The notes beneath the pieces are model-generated. The model was not told the DNA's origin and made no database searches. It saw only the letters and a program-made list of their open reading frames with translations. 64,000 nt of DNA. Origin: Anas platyrhynchos. Its lineage: Eukaryota > Chordata > Aves > Anseriformes > Anatidae. Position 1 is the stretch's first letter. Each line of letters begins with the position of its first letter. The translations under genes were made by a program, and so were the position numbers. Shown one piece after another: positions 46,601-57,758 of the stretch. The stretch lies in NCBI RefSeq assembly GCF_047663525.1, contig NC_092590.1, positions 56,628,001-56,692,000 on the forward strand. The letters are read 5' to 3'.

Positions 46601-49600
46601 TGCACTTTTCTAAGACTATATCACTTACTGTAGTTGTCAGCTAAGAGGATAATAGCTTGATTTCCTTGTCATATCTTTGAGTCACTACATTTTAATGTAA
46701 GTCCTATTATAGTAGCTGGCTATTCTGGTTATATGTTCTAGGTCTGTAAAAAGCGGTTTATTGCCTCTTGGGCTAAAGATTTACAGAGGCTGCAAATAAT
46801 TGTTTACTTTAGGGTGCGGTTAATTATGAGTTGGTTTAGTCCAAACTTGCTGCTGATTTGAAAGAGCAGAAGCAGCACTTGCTTCGTTTGTATGGATGCC
46901 TGAAGTAGATACCTCTTTCAATGTCACATTCTGTTTTATTCTTTTGCATTATAATTGTGGTAATACATATTGGCTGGCCTACCTCTTATTTTTTTTTTCC
47001 TCTGCACACCTTTTAAAAAATTTACACAGAGAAAGTAGTTCAGCCCTTGAGCTGCTGACATATCATTCTGTTTACATACAGGTATAAGTACTCTTCAGTA
47101 CTTTAAAACTGTGTCTGTATTACTCTACTCTTTATATGTAATCCTGTATTCCTATTCAAGTAGCATTGTCACTAATTAAGTAGGAGCATTCTTTTAGCAA
47201 AACTGAGTTGACTGTGCAACCATTTATCTCCTATCTTAATGTGAGGGACTTGATTATTGAAGAATTATTTTGAATTTAAGAGAATGAGTTCTTAAATGTG
47301 GGGATTATTTTGAAATTTTATATGGTGCAGCAGAAATGTTTGGTTCAATTTCAACTTGGACATCTTGTGTAGGTCTGTGCAATGTTACTTGGAGAGCCTG
47401 AATTTCACTAGTGAATTAAAATATAAAAAGGGGAAGGGAAAAGGGTATTACAAGGCTACTAAAAGATATGATGGCTTGCTCTTGCATGATTTCTATCAGA
47501 TACTCCTAAAGCTTTAGTAACTTGAGTGCAAATCCATTAAATTTTCTGTATGTTCAGTCCACTATGAAACACTTTTGAACAGTAGGAATAATAATGGCAA
47601 AGCTAAATCTGCACATCTGCCATTTAAAGCCATTACTTCTTGTCTTTGCCTCAGACATGTTAAATAGATTATACTTGTCTTATAAAATTTTTATTTATTT
47701 TAAGACTATTAAATGTCTCCTGTTGATATTTTTGTTTTGAAAATAAGCATCCAGGTAACCCCGGTCTTTCATGGCAGGTTTTATGTCTTTTTTTCTTTCT
47801 GTTCTCCTTGGAGTCCCTTATTTTCTTGAAGTAACATTCCAAAAACTGGATGCAAACATTCCAGGTAACTGGAATCAAAAATCAAAGCTTAGAATTGTAA
47901 CTTTATTAGGTTGACAGGTTGTGTTCTTGTTATTTCCGTGGTGAAATTTGTCATTTTAAACCAACAACATCCTAATGATTCATGTTTAGCTTGTCATTTT
48001 TACTTTCTTTTTCTGAAGAATCTTTACCTGGCTAGCTGCTTTTTAATCAGGACTTCTAAAGTTTGTTTGTTTGTTTTCTGCTAAGGCACTGAAATTTATG
48101 TTGCAACACACCCAGTATTTCTGATAATACTTCTGTATGTGTGAGTATCTTTCTCACACTTTCCTCTGATCATCCTCATTTCTGGTCTCATTCTCTACAG
48201 ATACTATACGTAACCCAAAGTTTACAGATTCTTTACCTATTCTTTTATTCCATTACCCAAGGAACTATTTAAAACTCTGACTATCATCAGGACCAGAATA
48301 ACTGCATTTAGTATGTCTTTTCAGTTTCACAGTAATCTACTGATACGTAACTTTCTGGTATGTCTTTTTTAAACAGGGTGTGCTACCTTAAGCTATAGTA
48401 ATTTCACCTGTAACACACTGAGTTCTAGCTTGCTTTGTGAGAACATGTTGTAAGGCAGTGTCAAAACTGATGCTTAAGTCCAAAAGTATGTTTTTATTTT
48501 GTGTGAAGCTTAGATTGAATGACATGTTAATTCCTTTTCTCTATGATAGATATTTAGTTTTGCCTCTTTGCAGTACTGTGGGACTGTGTCCTTTTTTGTG
48601 AGTTCTTAAAAATGCTGTAACAACTGTGAAACACCCTTATTAATTCTCCAAGTGTAAATTTAACCAGCTGATTAGATTACTTCCTCTGTATGTGTCCAAT
48701 TAACCTGTTTATCTCTATTTTAGCCTGATCTTTTTCACTTTCTTTTACTTTCTAGTAGTTATATTAGCCACATGACTGCAGAAGAATTAATTGATGAAAG
48801 TGATTTTTAACCACAAAAAATATACTAGAGGGAACCTTAAAAAATATATATACAAAAATACACTAGAGGGAACCTTAAACCCCACATTCTCACAAATAAA
48901 CTGTCCCTCAAAAAAACTGGCTATTAGATACAACTGAAGGTTACACTTCATTCTTTTTTTTTTTTTTTTTTTCTTTTACGAAACAGGATTTTATAGTAAA
49001 CTCTGCCTTTCCTTTATGCTTTTTCATGTAGCCCTTCATCTCCTGCCACTCCTGGGAGTCCAACGAGTCCAGGGTCTCCTTTGTCACCTGGTGCTGCTCC
49101 ATTTAAGCACAGCTGCAAAGGCCATCACTTCCATACTGTAGGAGGAGCAGTAGAAAAGGATGTTTGCACTCGCTGTAGCCACAAACGATGGCATCATATA
49201 AAACCAGCTCACAAATCCAAAGAGCACAGAAGAAGTCGGCTTGGAGAGGTTACAGTACTTTCTGTGGGAAGGTAAGATAGATGCTGCTTTATTGTATGCT
49301 TTCCTTAGAGATGCTACAGTGGTCCATGTTGGATTAGCTGTCTGTTGATTTAACTCTATTTATAGAATCAGTGACTGCATTTTTTAGAGTAAATTCTTCT
49401 TTCTTATTTTGATGTTTCTTGGTTACTTATGAGCTATAAAATGACCTAATTCTGCATGCAGTTAGTTTTAATTCCTATCTTACACTGTAGTTGTCTTAAA
49501 AAATGTTTGTTCTAGTAGTATAGAATCTGTGGATTGTTTTAAAAAGCAGGTCCCTCAGCAGCAGTGTGTCTTAAAAGTATGCACAGGTAATAAAAAGGAA

Positions 49601-52600
49601 GATTGCTTTGAAGTGGAGCTGGGTATGCATGGGCTTGTGCTGTAATGTTCAGGTCTTCAGATGCCCCTATCTAAAAATGTGTGCATATTCATAACTTGGA
49701 TACTGAGAATGATCTAGCTAATATCCATGGCAATGCAACTGAATCTTTCTTTTGGACACCTCAGATTTAGAGTCACAAAAGTGGAGCACAAATCCAATTC
49801 CAAAGAACGGAAAAGCTTGATGTCTGTTACTGGAGTGGAGAGCGTCAATGGTGATGTGCCTGCCACGCCTGCGAAGGAGGAAGCAAGAGAAGCGCCTGCC
49901 ACACCTGCCAAACAGGGGACACAAGAGCGGAGAAGCTCAGAGTAAGCAGCAGGTACCAAATGTTGGGGACTAACACTGCAAGTGCTATGTTACGAAATAA
50001 ACTAAGGTAGTCAGTGAGGAAAAATAAGGTTGAAAACATAGCTGAGCCATGTGAGAACTCATTGGGCAATTTTGAAAGTTTCTATAAATGACTGCAAAAG
50101 TTATATTTGATCAGTTAATGGTAAATTGGAAAGCCTAGAATAGCTACCAAATTCTTATCTAATTGTTTATTTAGACTTTGAAATTAGGATAGATGTGGAA
50201 ATTCAAATCTGCTTTATGGAGGTGGCATTCCTGTTCCAAGGAAAAAAAACATATGCATATTAATTATTTACAGTAAATGGATAGTTCAGATCTTAGTGAC
50301 AATGTGCTGGTTTCCCAGAAGAAACAAATGCTGCTGACAGCTGCTTCACTGGAGTAACTGTAGTGTTGCTTCCTTATGCTTGCTGCTCTGTGCTGTGTGT
50401 ATCAGCTGACTGCTTACTAGATGCCTTTAAGCAAAAGCACACTTTAAAGTGTGCTTTAAACAAAACAAAAAAAACAAACCACTTGAGCATGTTAAGGTAG
50501 CATTGTGAAAGGCCAAGGTGTGAGACGAGGGCTTTCCATAGTGTTCCTTGGTATTCATTAAAAAAGCATTCTGTAACTGCTAATTTAACATGGAAGACAA
50601 ATCTGTGAGCTGGCTTGCTATATGGGTTAGTTCCTCCCAACCTTTACTGGCAGTGTAGAGATAAATGATTGTTAAACTGATTGATCTGGGCACCATGCCA
50701 CAGCATTAAAATACACCCCTCCTATTTTATTTTTTTTTTCAATCATTCCTACTAAGAAAGAGGCTTAGAGGTGTGCTGTACTTCCAAATACTTAAAAGCT
50801 GTGGTGGGAAAATTGGATGAACTTTTTTTTCTGCTCAGTGGGTAAGAAGGTAAAAAAGGCGTTTCGTCACTAACTGCACTGGTATCTTCATGTCAATCTG
50901 GGTGGTTTTGTTACTCATGCAACCTTTTTCTTTCCAATATCTCCAATGGGAGTTTGATCAGGCTTAGTAATGTGTCCTTTGACTAATGGGAAGATAATGT
51001 CTGTCTTTTAACAAGAAAAATAGCAAGAAAGAGGCAAATATGAAAATATTGTTAAGTGCATAAGTGCATTGGAATTGAAAAGATTGTTTTGGAAAAAAAT
51101 AATCTAGAAATGTTATGTACTTCAGTTTTCTAAATTCCTTTCTCTCGTAAATAAAAGAAAGCCGTTCTCTAACTACATAAAACTTGTTCCCTAAGTTTAA
51201 ACTATTACTGCCCTAATCTAAAAATAGGCTGCACTCTAGAATATAGCTTAAAAAAAAGTCCATCTATGGCAGTTTTCTATTGTATAACCCTCCCCTAGGA
51301 TTTAAAATGCTGCTCTTTCTGAAAACAAATATTCTAATGGCAGAGAAATAGCTCAGTGGAATCTCTTGTAAAGTTCTCTCCAGCCCAACAAAACTATTTT
51401 GTAAATCTGGGAAACTAGCCAGGCTTGTTTGCTCTATACTACAAAAAATAAACAGCTTTTGCTTGAAAGCCTACCAGTCTCTTCCCTAGCATGGCTCTGT
51501 ATCAGTTTTAGTCCACTGCCATGAGAAGCTGTTCATACATAGACAGATATTAGCTATACCCCTGCTTCAATTACTTATTTCAACTTCTAATAAATTATTA
51601 CAGCTTAATTTACTGAAATTGAACGGATAAGCAATGTTTAGGACTTCTGTGTCTGTAGCCAAAAAATGTTAAAAGCATCTTATTTTAGAGAATTTGGCTC
51701 AGATCTTCATATGTGGAGGAAGAAGGAAGGCACAAATGTGCATGTAGCTGCTGCCAGAAAAGGTTTGTTACAGCTTCTGGAGGCAGGGGACTTGTGCTTT
51801 GTGGCCTGGCTTTAGCTGTTATTACTGAGAGTTCTTGTACTTGGAATTTCTGAGTGGGACAGTACTTGAATGATGTAATGTTGCTGGCTGCTTGTGTTCA
51901 CTGCTACTTCTGAGTTCATTTCCCCCCCCTCCCAAAATTGACAAGTTCTTGTCTTGAAATGGGCTTTGCAGTGCTTCAGCATTTTGCTGTCTGCATCTTT
52001 TATGCTTAGCACATCTTGTCCAGATCTCTGAGGTCCATGTTCTTGAGCAGACTGCATTTCATTGTTTCAATTTACTTATTTATTTTTAAGTGGCACATTA
52101 AAAGGAGTACATATATGGCAGATACTTAGTCCAAATTCTGAGTGGAGCTCTTGTAGTTCCATGGTAAACTTCTAGGAAGACAATTGAAGTTAGTGTTGTG
52201 CTGCAGCTATGTAATGTTTTCCATTTCTAGTATCCCTTTCAAAGTTGTGTATGCTTTGCACTGCAGTGTGGTTTACCAGTTTATGTTGATGTTTTTGTCC
52301 ATCCTTTGCATGGTTACTAGCTGAATTTTTAGCTCCTTTACTTTCTGACTTCACATCCTAAAACTTGTAATGCATAACCACCACGTTATGTAACTGTGGC
52401 ATTTTTTTTTCCATTTCAGAGCATCTGCTGACTTCTTAATTGGTCTGCTCATCCTAAAACTAACTTTCCTAATCATGCTTATTTTTGTAATTGCTTTTTT
52501 CTTTTGTAGGTGGAGCTTCTAGAAGAAGTTTGTCTACTAGCACTTTGGAGAAAACAGAAAACTCCCAAGAGATGCATACTATTTAAGGAAATGTATTTAT

Positions 52601-55105
52601 GGCACCGTAGCATTTTACAAGTTTTGTGATGGCATCTATACAAGGTTGATGGTTTTCCACCAGTAAAATCATTGAGATTTAGGCACTTGCATACTGTTGA
52701 ACCTTGTGGACCTAGCACCAAATGTTGGGCTTCATCTTTGAAAGAAAAAATACGTATACATTTTTGGACAGGAAAGATTAAAAAGCCTTATCGAATAGTG
52801 TTTTTTATACTTAGACAAACTTTTTTTTTTTTTTTACTGAGCTTAATATTATATGTAATAAGATTACCCTGTGGATAAGCTGTGTTTACCCCTCTGGTCC
52901 ATCTGGATACTTCTGTGTTCTTCTAGAGTTGACAAGCATTCACTGAAGATGAAAGTCAGGCTTCAGAAGATTAAAATACTCTGTTAATCTAACTGTTGGT
53001 AGCCGAGCAAAGCATACAGGGAAATAAGCAGTCATCCAGATCTGCATGTGTGCCTTTAGTATGTAAGCCCTCTGATTCTGTGAAGGGTAATTCACAGGAG
53101 GGAGTATTTCAGCTATACATAGTTTTTAAATGATACTGCTGTCTTTCTTCCCCCCGATAACTACTTAACATTAGGCTAAGGAGTATCTTTTTCTATGCAC
53201 TTGGGTGAACCTTTGGGAAGGTCACTTTCCTCTAGGCCATTTGTTCTCCTATTTTCTTGTAACTACTTGCTACTATTTGAAGAATGCCTAATAGTTTTGC
53301 CTTTCTCTTTTGTTTTTACCCCCAGGTTCCTTATTAAGCTAAGGCAACATATTTCAACCATTAGATAAGAATATGGAATATATGGCATTAAAAATTTATT
53401 GACTATGTACTAAAGTACATTAGAGTGGCTTAATTGTACTGAGGGTAGCAGTTCTCATTGGCATCAAAATCTTAAGCCATTGTTACACTACCTTAATATC
53501 TTAAGCGTGACCTACTGCTAAAAATGCCAGCGATGGTTTTGTGATGTTACTTTTGTGTCCACTTATTATGATCTCTATTTTGTTCTTTTTTTTTTTTGGG
53601 GGGGGAGGGAGGGAGAGAGAGAGGCAGGGAGGGGCCCTTGCAATACTTCAGCAAACTTTGCTGTATAAAAGAAACTGAAAAATAACATTTACTCCAAGTG
53701 CCTAAGAATATAAGCTGTTGTGTAATGCATTTTATTAGAGATTGCACTATATTCTGAGAACTATAAAGTAATTTAATTTGATCTATGAACTCCATGAAAA
53801 TCAGTGCTTGTTTTAAATTTGGTATGTTTTAAATTAGTGCTTTCAATCCTTTCAATTTTAGCGCTCTAAACTGCGTTTCTCTTTCAGATATGGGAATAAG
53901 GTTTCTTCAGTGGCTTGTGTAGTCTTAACAATCAAAGTGTACAACAATTTTTAAAAAAGGAAATAATATTCTTTGTTTACTGTGTTAGATACTGCTACAT
54001 CTTGTCAGAAAACATGGAGTTTGCTTGACAGGTGCTGGGAAGTATGTGCTGCGATCATCTTCATTCGACTTGTATCAATGAGCTATCGATAGAAGTAGAA
54101 ACTGAGTAGACCTAACAGACACTGTGTTTAGGGAAAACAAATAAAACCAAAACCTAAGCCCTTGGAAAGAAATAGTTGTTTATTGTACCTTCTAAAATTC
54201 ATTATTTTCAGAGATAACTGTCAATTTTTGAGTACCTAAAATAACTTTGACCACCTAAAATAACTCTTTGACCAGGACTGGTACTTGAGTGTTTTGCATC
54301 CTTATTCTTCTTAATTTAAGACTGGTTTATAACATCTCTTCAATATATACCTATCAAACTCACCTTATAGGCATACATTTGTTAGATTCTTGCTTTTTTT
54401 CTTCTTCAAACTTCACTTGATTTCTATAAAGATCTAATTTTTCTAGGATAATTTAGTCAGTGTTGGTTATAGTAGTTAACTTTAAATTTCTAAGAGATTG
54501 AGAGCTATGGTATAAAATGTTGCTGGAAAAAGGGAGTATTGGGCAAAGCCAAGCAGTTTTAAATAGCTTTCAGAAAGGAGATACGCAGTTATAGACTGTC
54601 CCAAAAGCTTTTTTTTTTTTTTAAAAAAAAAAAAAGTTTTTAATTTGATAGTATTGTGTTTTAATGAATGGTGGGATATATGGTAATATGCCGAAAGGAT
54701 TAAAGAAAGCTTAAACAGAAAAAAGAAATACCCTATATTTTTTACTTAATTTAAAAGCATTTTCTATTTTTTTTCTATTGGAAATATGTGGAATAAAAGA
54801 AACAAAAATGTGGTGAATATGTAAAACATTGTTTACCTGTATAAAGTACTTACATAAGGTATTATAAGATCTGGTATGTGCAAGAACCTAATTTGTGCAT
54901 TGCTGCTTCGGTAAGAGGATTTAGAAACTGTGCCTGTTTTATTGCCTTTAACACTACACTCTGCAATTTTGTAGTGATATGGATATTGCCATATTAATTA
55001 GCCTTTCCTAATTTTGCATATCAGATGTATTTTTAACAAAATAGTTTATATACAACTTTTGTACTACCAAGCGGTAAATAAAACATTGATTCATAAGCTT
55101 GCTTG
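34609..55105 (+). CDS. RELL1: RELL1 gene (RELT-like protein 1; span includes introns and 3' UTR)
   Basis: RELL1 is a single-pass plasma-membrane protein of the RELT family. It lacks the cysteine-rich TNF-receptor ectodomain and is reported to bind and be phosphorylated by the kinase OXSR1. Exons 2-6 (43486-43719, 45167-45238, 46468-46525, 49032-49271, 49765-49952) join in phase (introns 1-3 phase 1, introns 4-5 phase 2). With one base from exon 1 they give 261 codons up to a TAA at 49,943. They hold a short glycosylatable ectodomain, the transmembrane segment, a KKKGYRC juxtamembrane motif, a Pro/Ser-rich segment, a Cys/His cluster and an RFRV motif. Mammalian RELL1 is about 271 residues, so only the signal-peptide exon of about 30 residues is unsettled. 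A last, untranslated exon runs from 52,510 to about 55,100. The span start used here is the first of two candidate exon 1 positions. Confidence 0.93.
35250..35391 (+). CDS. RELL1: RELL1 exon 1, candidate B
   Basis: The frame from the ATG at 35,250 ends in a hydrophobic stretch, VRLAALPSLVLPWP, then a strong donor (CCTT|GTGAGT) in phase 1, which also matches exon 2 and gives ...LPWP-C-NGEF. The hydrophobic run suits a signal peptide. Against it: the ATG is in a weak context with 30-odd polar residues before the hydrophobic run. It may instead be a non-coding alternative first exon. Confidence 0.25.
37316..37489 (+). repeat. CR1 retroposon fragment in RELL1 intron 1
   Basis: GAGCCCTGGCACAGGCTGCC, AGCCGCCTGGATGTGGTGCT, TGTCCCTGCTGGAGCAGGGG and CCAGAGGGCCCTGCCAGCCT, in CR1 order. 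It is truncated at both ends, and its open frames are not genes. It is the same subfamily as 15,190-15,514. Confidence 0.9.
39400..39560. promoter_or_regulatory. Candidate conserved non-coding element in RELL1 intron 1
   Basis: Non-repetitive sequence of balanced composition dense in developmental-factor-like cores (GTTTATGGGTTTATTG, GTAAATTAAACAG, ATTACATCATTG) and with a small stem (AAATCTGA...TCAGATTT). This is judged by eye only. There is no coding potential. Confidence 0.25.
43486..43719 (+). CDS. RELL1: RELL1 exon 2 (ectodomain, transmembrane segment)
   Basis: Acceptor TTACACAG|GC and donor AAATAG|GTAATC. It encodes NGEFVQVLESRGLQTTT, then TGNNSTPDHLEYIAF, with overlapping N-glycosylation sequons at NNST. 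A hydrophobic transmembrane helix follows (about 43,581-43,649, core ALVPVFFIMGLLGILIC), then the basic stop-transfer KKKGYRCTTEAEQ. This is the best-conserved RELL1 block. The GYRC cysteine could be palmitoylated (inference). Confidence 0.97.
45167..45238 (+). CDS. RELL1: RELL1 exon 3
   Basis: A 72-base exon, acceptor TTCACAG|AA and donor GAAG|GTATTG, phase 1 at both ends. It encodes EMNETAHENSDTVGQIINYI and then MKNE. The ENSDTVGQI.YIMKNE core is diagnostic of RELL1. Confidence 0.96.
46468..46525 (+). CDS. RELL1: RELL1 exon 4
   Basis: A 58-base exon, acceptor ATTACAG|CA and donor GAAAG|GTAATT. It encodes ANVDVLKAMVADNSVLEPE, nearly identical to the mammalian segment, and ends in phase 2 inside a Ser codon. 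Confidence 0.96.
48813..48879. repeat. Imperfect tandem duplication, about 39-bp period
   Basis: ACTAGAGGGAACCTTAAA occurs twice with A-rich and TA-rich flanks also duplicated. It lies in RELL1 intron 4, about 150 bases before exon 5. Confidence 0.9.
49032..49271 (+). CDS. RELL1: RELL1 exon 5
   Basis: A 240-base exon, acceptor CATGTAG|C and donor GGAAG|GTAAGA. First comes a Ser/Pro-rich stretch (SPATPGSPTSPGSPLSPG) with many SP/TP sites. A Cys/His-rich cluster follows (CKGHHFHTVGGAVEKDVC, then CSHKRWHHIKP) that looks able to bind a metal, although this is not established for the family. It ends GEVTVLSVG plus a split Arg codon. Confidence 0.97.
49765..49952 (+). CDS. RELL1: RELL1 exon 6 (C-terminus and stop)
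   Basis: Acceptor ACCTCAG|A and donor GCAGCAG|GTACCA. The split codon rebuilds R-FRV, giving RFRVTKVEHK, an RFxV docking motif for OXSR1/STK39-type kinases. KERKSLMSVTG and VNGDVPATPAK follow, then a second PATPAK unit not recalled from mammalian RELL1, and the TAA stop at 49,943-49,945. Only seven 3' UTR bases lie between the stop and the donor, so the downstream intron should not trigger nonsense-mediated decay. Confidence 0.96.
49953..52509 (+). other. RELL1: RELL1 intron 6 (within the 3' UTR)
   Basis: Runs from the donor GCAGCAG|GTACCA, just after the stop codon, to the acceptor TTTTGTAG|GTGGAG. It is AT-rich and no coding exon was seen. If the intron is retained, the 3' UTR would simply be longer. 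Confidence 0.7.
50434..50457. repeat. Perfect 24-bp palindrome
   Basis: AAAGCACACTTT is followed directly by its reverse complement AAAGTGTGCTTT, with no loop. It lies in RELL1 intron 6, within the 3' UTR region. Confidence 0.95.
52510..55105 (+). other. RELL1: RELL1 last exon, 3' UTR
   Basis: Begins after a strong polypyrimidine/TAG acceptor and has no meaningful open frame. It contains a T-G-GA homopurine tract at 53,586-53,632 and ends about 20 bases past AATAAA. An earlier AATAAA at 54,792 could give a shorter form. Its extent is inferred from signals, not from transcripts. Confidence 0.65.
55077..55082 (+). terminator. RELL1: RELL1 polyadenylation signal AATAAA
   Basis: AATAAA in GCGGTAAATAAAACATTG, with GT-rich sequence about 20 bases downstream (CTTGCTTGTGATTTCC). 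This is the best candidate for the main cleavage site, near 55,100. A second AATAAA is at 54,792-54,797. Confidence 0.6.
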
Positions 55106-55109
55106 TGAT

Positions 55110-56492
55110 TTCCTTAAACCTGCATACGTTGTATGAAACTTAGCCATTAAGTAGTCTGTCTGAACTCCTAATGTGTAATGCAATCTCTTTGTACTATGAA
55201 TTTTTGTGTATGGAGGTTGTGTGTTGTACTTGAGTTTTATTTTATTGAGAAAGAACAATTGCAACCGCTACTTGTTCCATATTTTGTCTGAGGAAGAAGA
55301 AAATCTAAGCTTTAAGCTGTTAACTGACTGAAGACCTTTACCTCTAAGGTATCAGGACTTTAATGTCAAACAATACGAAGTTAAAACTTTAAAAAAAAAA
55401 AAAAAAAAAAAGCTACGTTCTCGTTATTCTCAATTGTTTTTTGTAAGGTATGGAAAGAAAAATTACAAATGACAGGAAGCTCTTCGCAATTGCTTCCTCT
55501 GTGTCTCTCAGTGATATTACAATGCTTAATTTGTTACATGATGTTCTCACAGATGACTACAATCTGTAAATGGCATTAAAATGAGTTTTGCTCTCTAAAC
55601 AGGGTGAAGGAGGCTCAAAGCAAGATGTTATGGCTAGCTGAGATGTAATTATCAGTGTACCAACCATCCAGTTGGCAGTTTTTCTGTTCGTTATTCTGAT
55701 GTTTCTAGCTGCATTGCGCAAGGTCTGTTTTGAGGTCTGTATCTGAATTTTAGAAGTTCAAAAGCAGCTATAGTTTATATTCAGAATTTAAAAAATAAAA
55801 ATAAAAAATGGGGGTGGGGTGGGGGTAGGGGAGAATCCTTCCAGTCCTCAAAGAATTGAGACACTGCTGATAGCAAATTTCTGGAATTTGAACACATTTT
55901 CTGATGCCAGAAAAGATAAGGATGATGGTTATAATTGTATAATACACATTCTTTCATTAAATATGTGCATATGTTAAATAAAAAAGGATTGCTGTACTGA
56001 ATCTTGAGAAATGCTATTATAATTGTACTGACATCAGTTCTCAAAAGAAATGTGAAGGTTCTTTTTCCAGCCCAAAACTTCTTTACGTGCATATTTTCTC
56101 CCCAATATACAATTGTTATTTTTTCCCAGAGGCATTATGCCAAAATTCTGCAGGCTACCTCACTTTACTGTGGCAAAACAGATGAGGAAGCTACTTGTGT
56201 CTTTAATAAACCCTGGTTTTACAGGTAAAGAGTGTGTGCGATGTCTTCTTGAAACACGGTAAGGATTAAACAGTTCCTTTTCATGTTTCTGAGTTTCTTT
56301 GTAACCAACACTCAGTTGAATGTTGTACTGTAGTGTACTTGGTAGCTCTTCATTTGGTCTTTCTCAGCTCTTTCCCTGTTTTTCCCAGGTACAGAAACTT
56401 TGATAAAATTGGTACCTCATAAGATCCCTGTACTGATGACTGTTTTTTTTTTTCCTATGTGGAAAGGCAATGTAACTTCATCCAGCTTGTCT

Positions 56493-56525
<33 letters not shown>

Positions 56526-57650
56526 GCAAAGTGAAAGCATGGGTGTCTTTCAGCTTTTTTCTGAATCTATGGGTAGTTTTTTTTATCTGTGTACTTTCTG
56601 TGGAAGCTAACCCTGGGCTGCTCCTGTTCTGAAGTGTGCACACAGCTGGGGCCTCTCCTAGGCTTGGGGAGGGAGATGTGGCTGGGTGGTAGAGTCAGAC
56701 TGAAAGACAGATGGGGAGATGGGTGTGGACAGTGTGATGGGAAAAGACTGTAAAAAAAGTGTCAGTTTTTCAACATAAATTGAGCTGGTACTTCACTGCA
56801 TACTGCTACAAAATGATGTGGTTTTAAAAGTGCCTTCTTTCTAAAAGTTCTAGTTTCATGTTGAAAGGAGGAAACAGTTTTATTCTGGTTTGATAATGCT
56901 GATGCCTACTGGGGTGGAACATGAGCATCTGTTTCTTCTAAGGAGTTAAGTTTCCTGGATGTGTAATGGATGTTGAATACTCCCACCTGTGCTCTGCAGG
57001 TGCTTTGCAGTGCAAATCAACTTGTATCTATCTAAACCGGGGTTTCTGCACTTCAGGGCTCTTCTTTCCTTTTCCTGGCTAGGCATGTAATACTACTGCT
57101 AATGAATAAACAAGGAAACTTGGTACAGAGTGATTAAGCTCTGGCTATCTAATATTAACGAACAAAGCATGGGGTTTGGCTAGATAAAATCTAAAACTCT
57201 AAACGTTTTTTTCTTTTCCTAATGTTTTGTGAAGTCGTGTGTTTGGGAGTTTTGCTTGAAGTTAGGCTCAAGGTACTGGCTATCTTCTACAGATGTTAGA
57301 TGAAATTTCCATTTCTTTTTTCTTGTTTTCTGTATCATTTTTTTCTTCATTTGTTGTGCATGTACAATGAAGTAGCACCAGTCATTTCCTCTTGCCACAA
57401 GGTGTTTTCATCTCTTGCTCTGGATGCACCGTTTCTTCCCCTTGCTGTGTAAGAAGCACCACCTGTGGCAGGGCTGACTGGATTTTTGAACTGCCCCTCC
57501 ACAGAGCCACAAGGCACCCCGTCAGCCTAGGAGCTGTGTTAGATCATCTGCTGAGGCAAAATTAATAAAAGGGCATGTAAGGTTGGAGCAAGGAGGATGG
57601 GGGGAAAACAGCTGAGCAGTTTGGGACAGTAGGAGCCTGCTCTCCTAACC
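55110..57650. other. Downstream of RELL1, no gene seen
   Basis: AT-rich sequence with poly-A runs at about 55,389-55,410 and 56,499-56,524. No exon or recognisable mobile element was found. Confidence 0.6.
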
Positions 57651-57703
57651 CTCAGAGCAGAGAAGAGAAGGCAGGAGAGCCCCTGGGCCTGTAGCGCTGG
57701 AAG

Positions 57704-57758
57704 ATGGCGGACGCCTGTGAAGAGACGTACTGCCAAGGCTTGGGAACTGCTGGAGGGA
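57704..57758 (+). CDS. Possible first coding exon of an unknown transcript
   Basis: AAGATGGCGGACGCC gives an ideal start context and also matches the YY1 core, often found at transcription starts. It opens a 55-base frame (MADACEETYCQGLGTAGG) that ends at a strong donor (GAGGGA|GTGAGT, phase 1). Without splicing, the frame stops almost at once. No partner exon was identified and local CpG density is low, so it may be chance or a lncRNA start. Confidence 0.2.

Noticed and set aside
52672..52878. 68-codon open frame in the RELL1 3' UTR
   Set aside because: Lies in the untranslated last exon, ends in a poly-T-encoded Phe run and has no protein-like features.
55776..55808. AATAAA-rich tract as a later RELL1 polyadenylation site
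   Set aside because: It is A-rich low-complexity sequence. The AATAAA at 55,077 is better placed and has a GT-rich downstream element.
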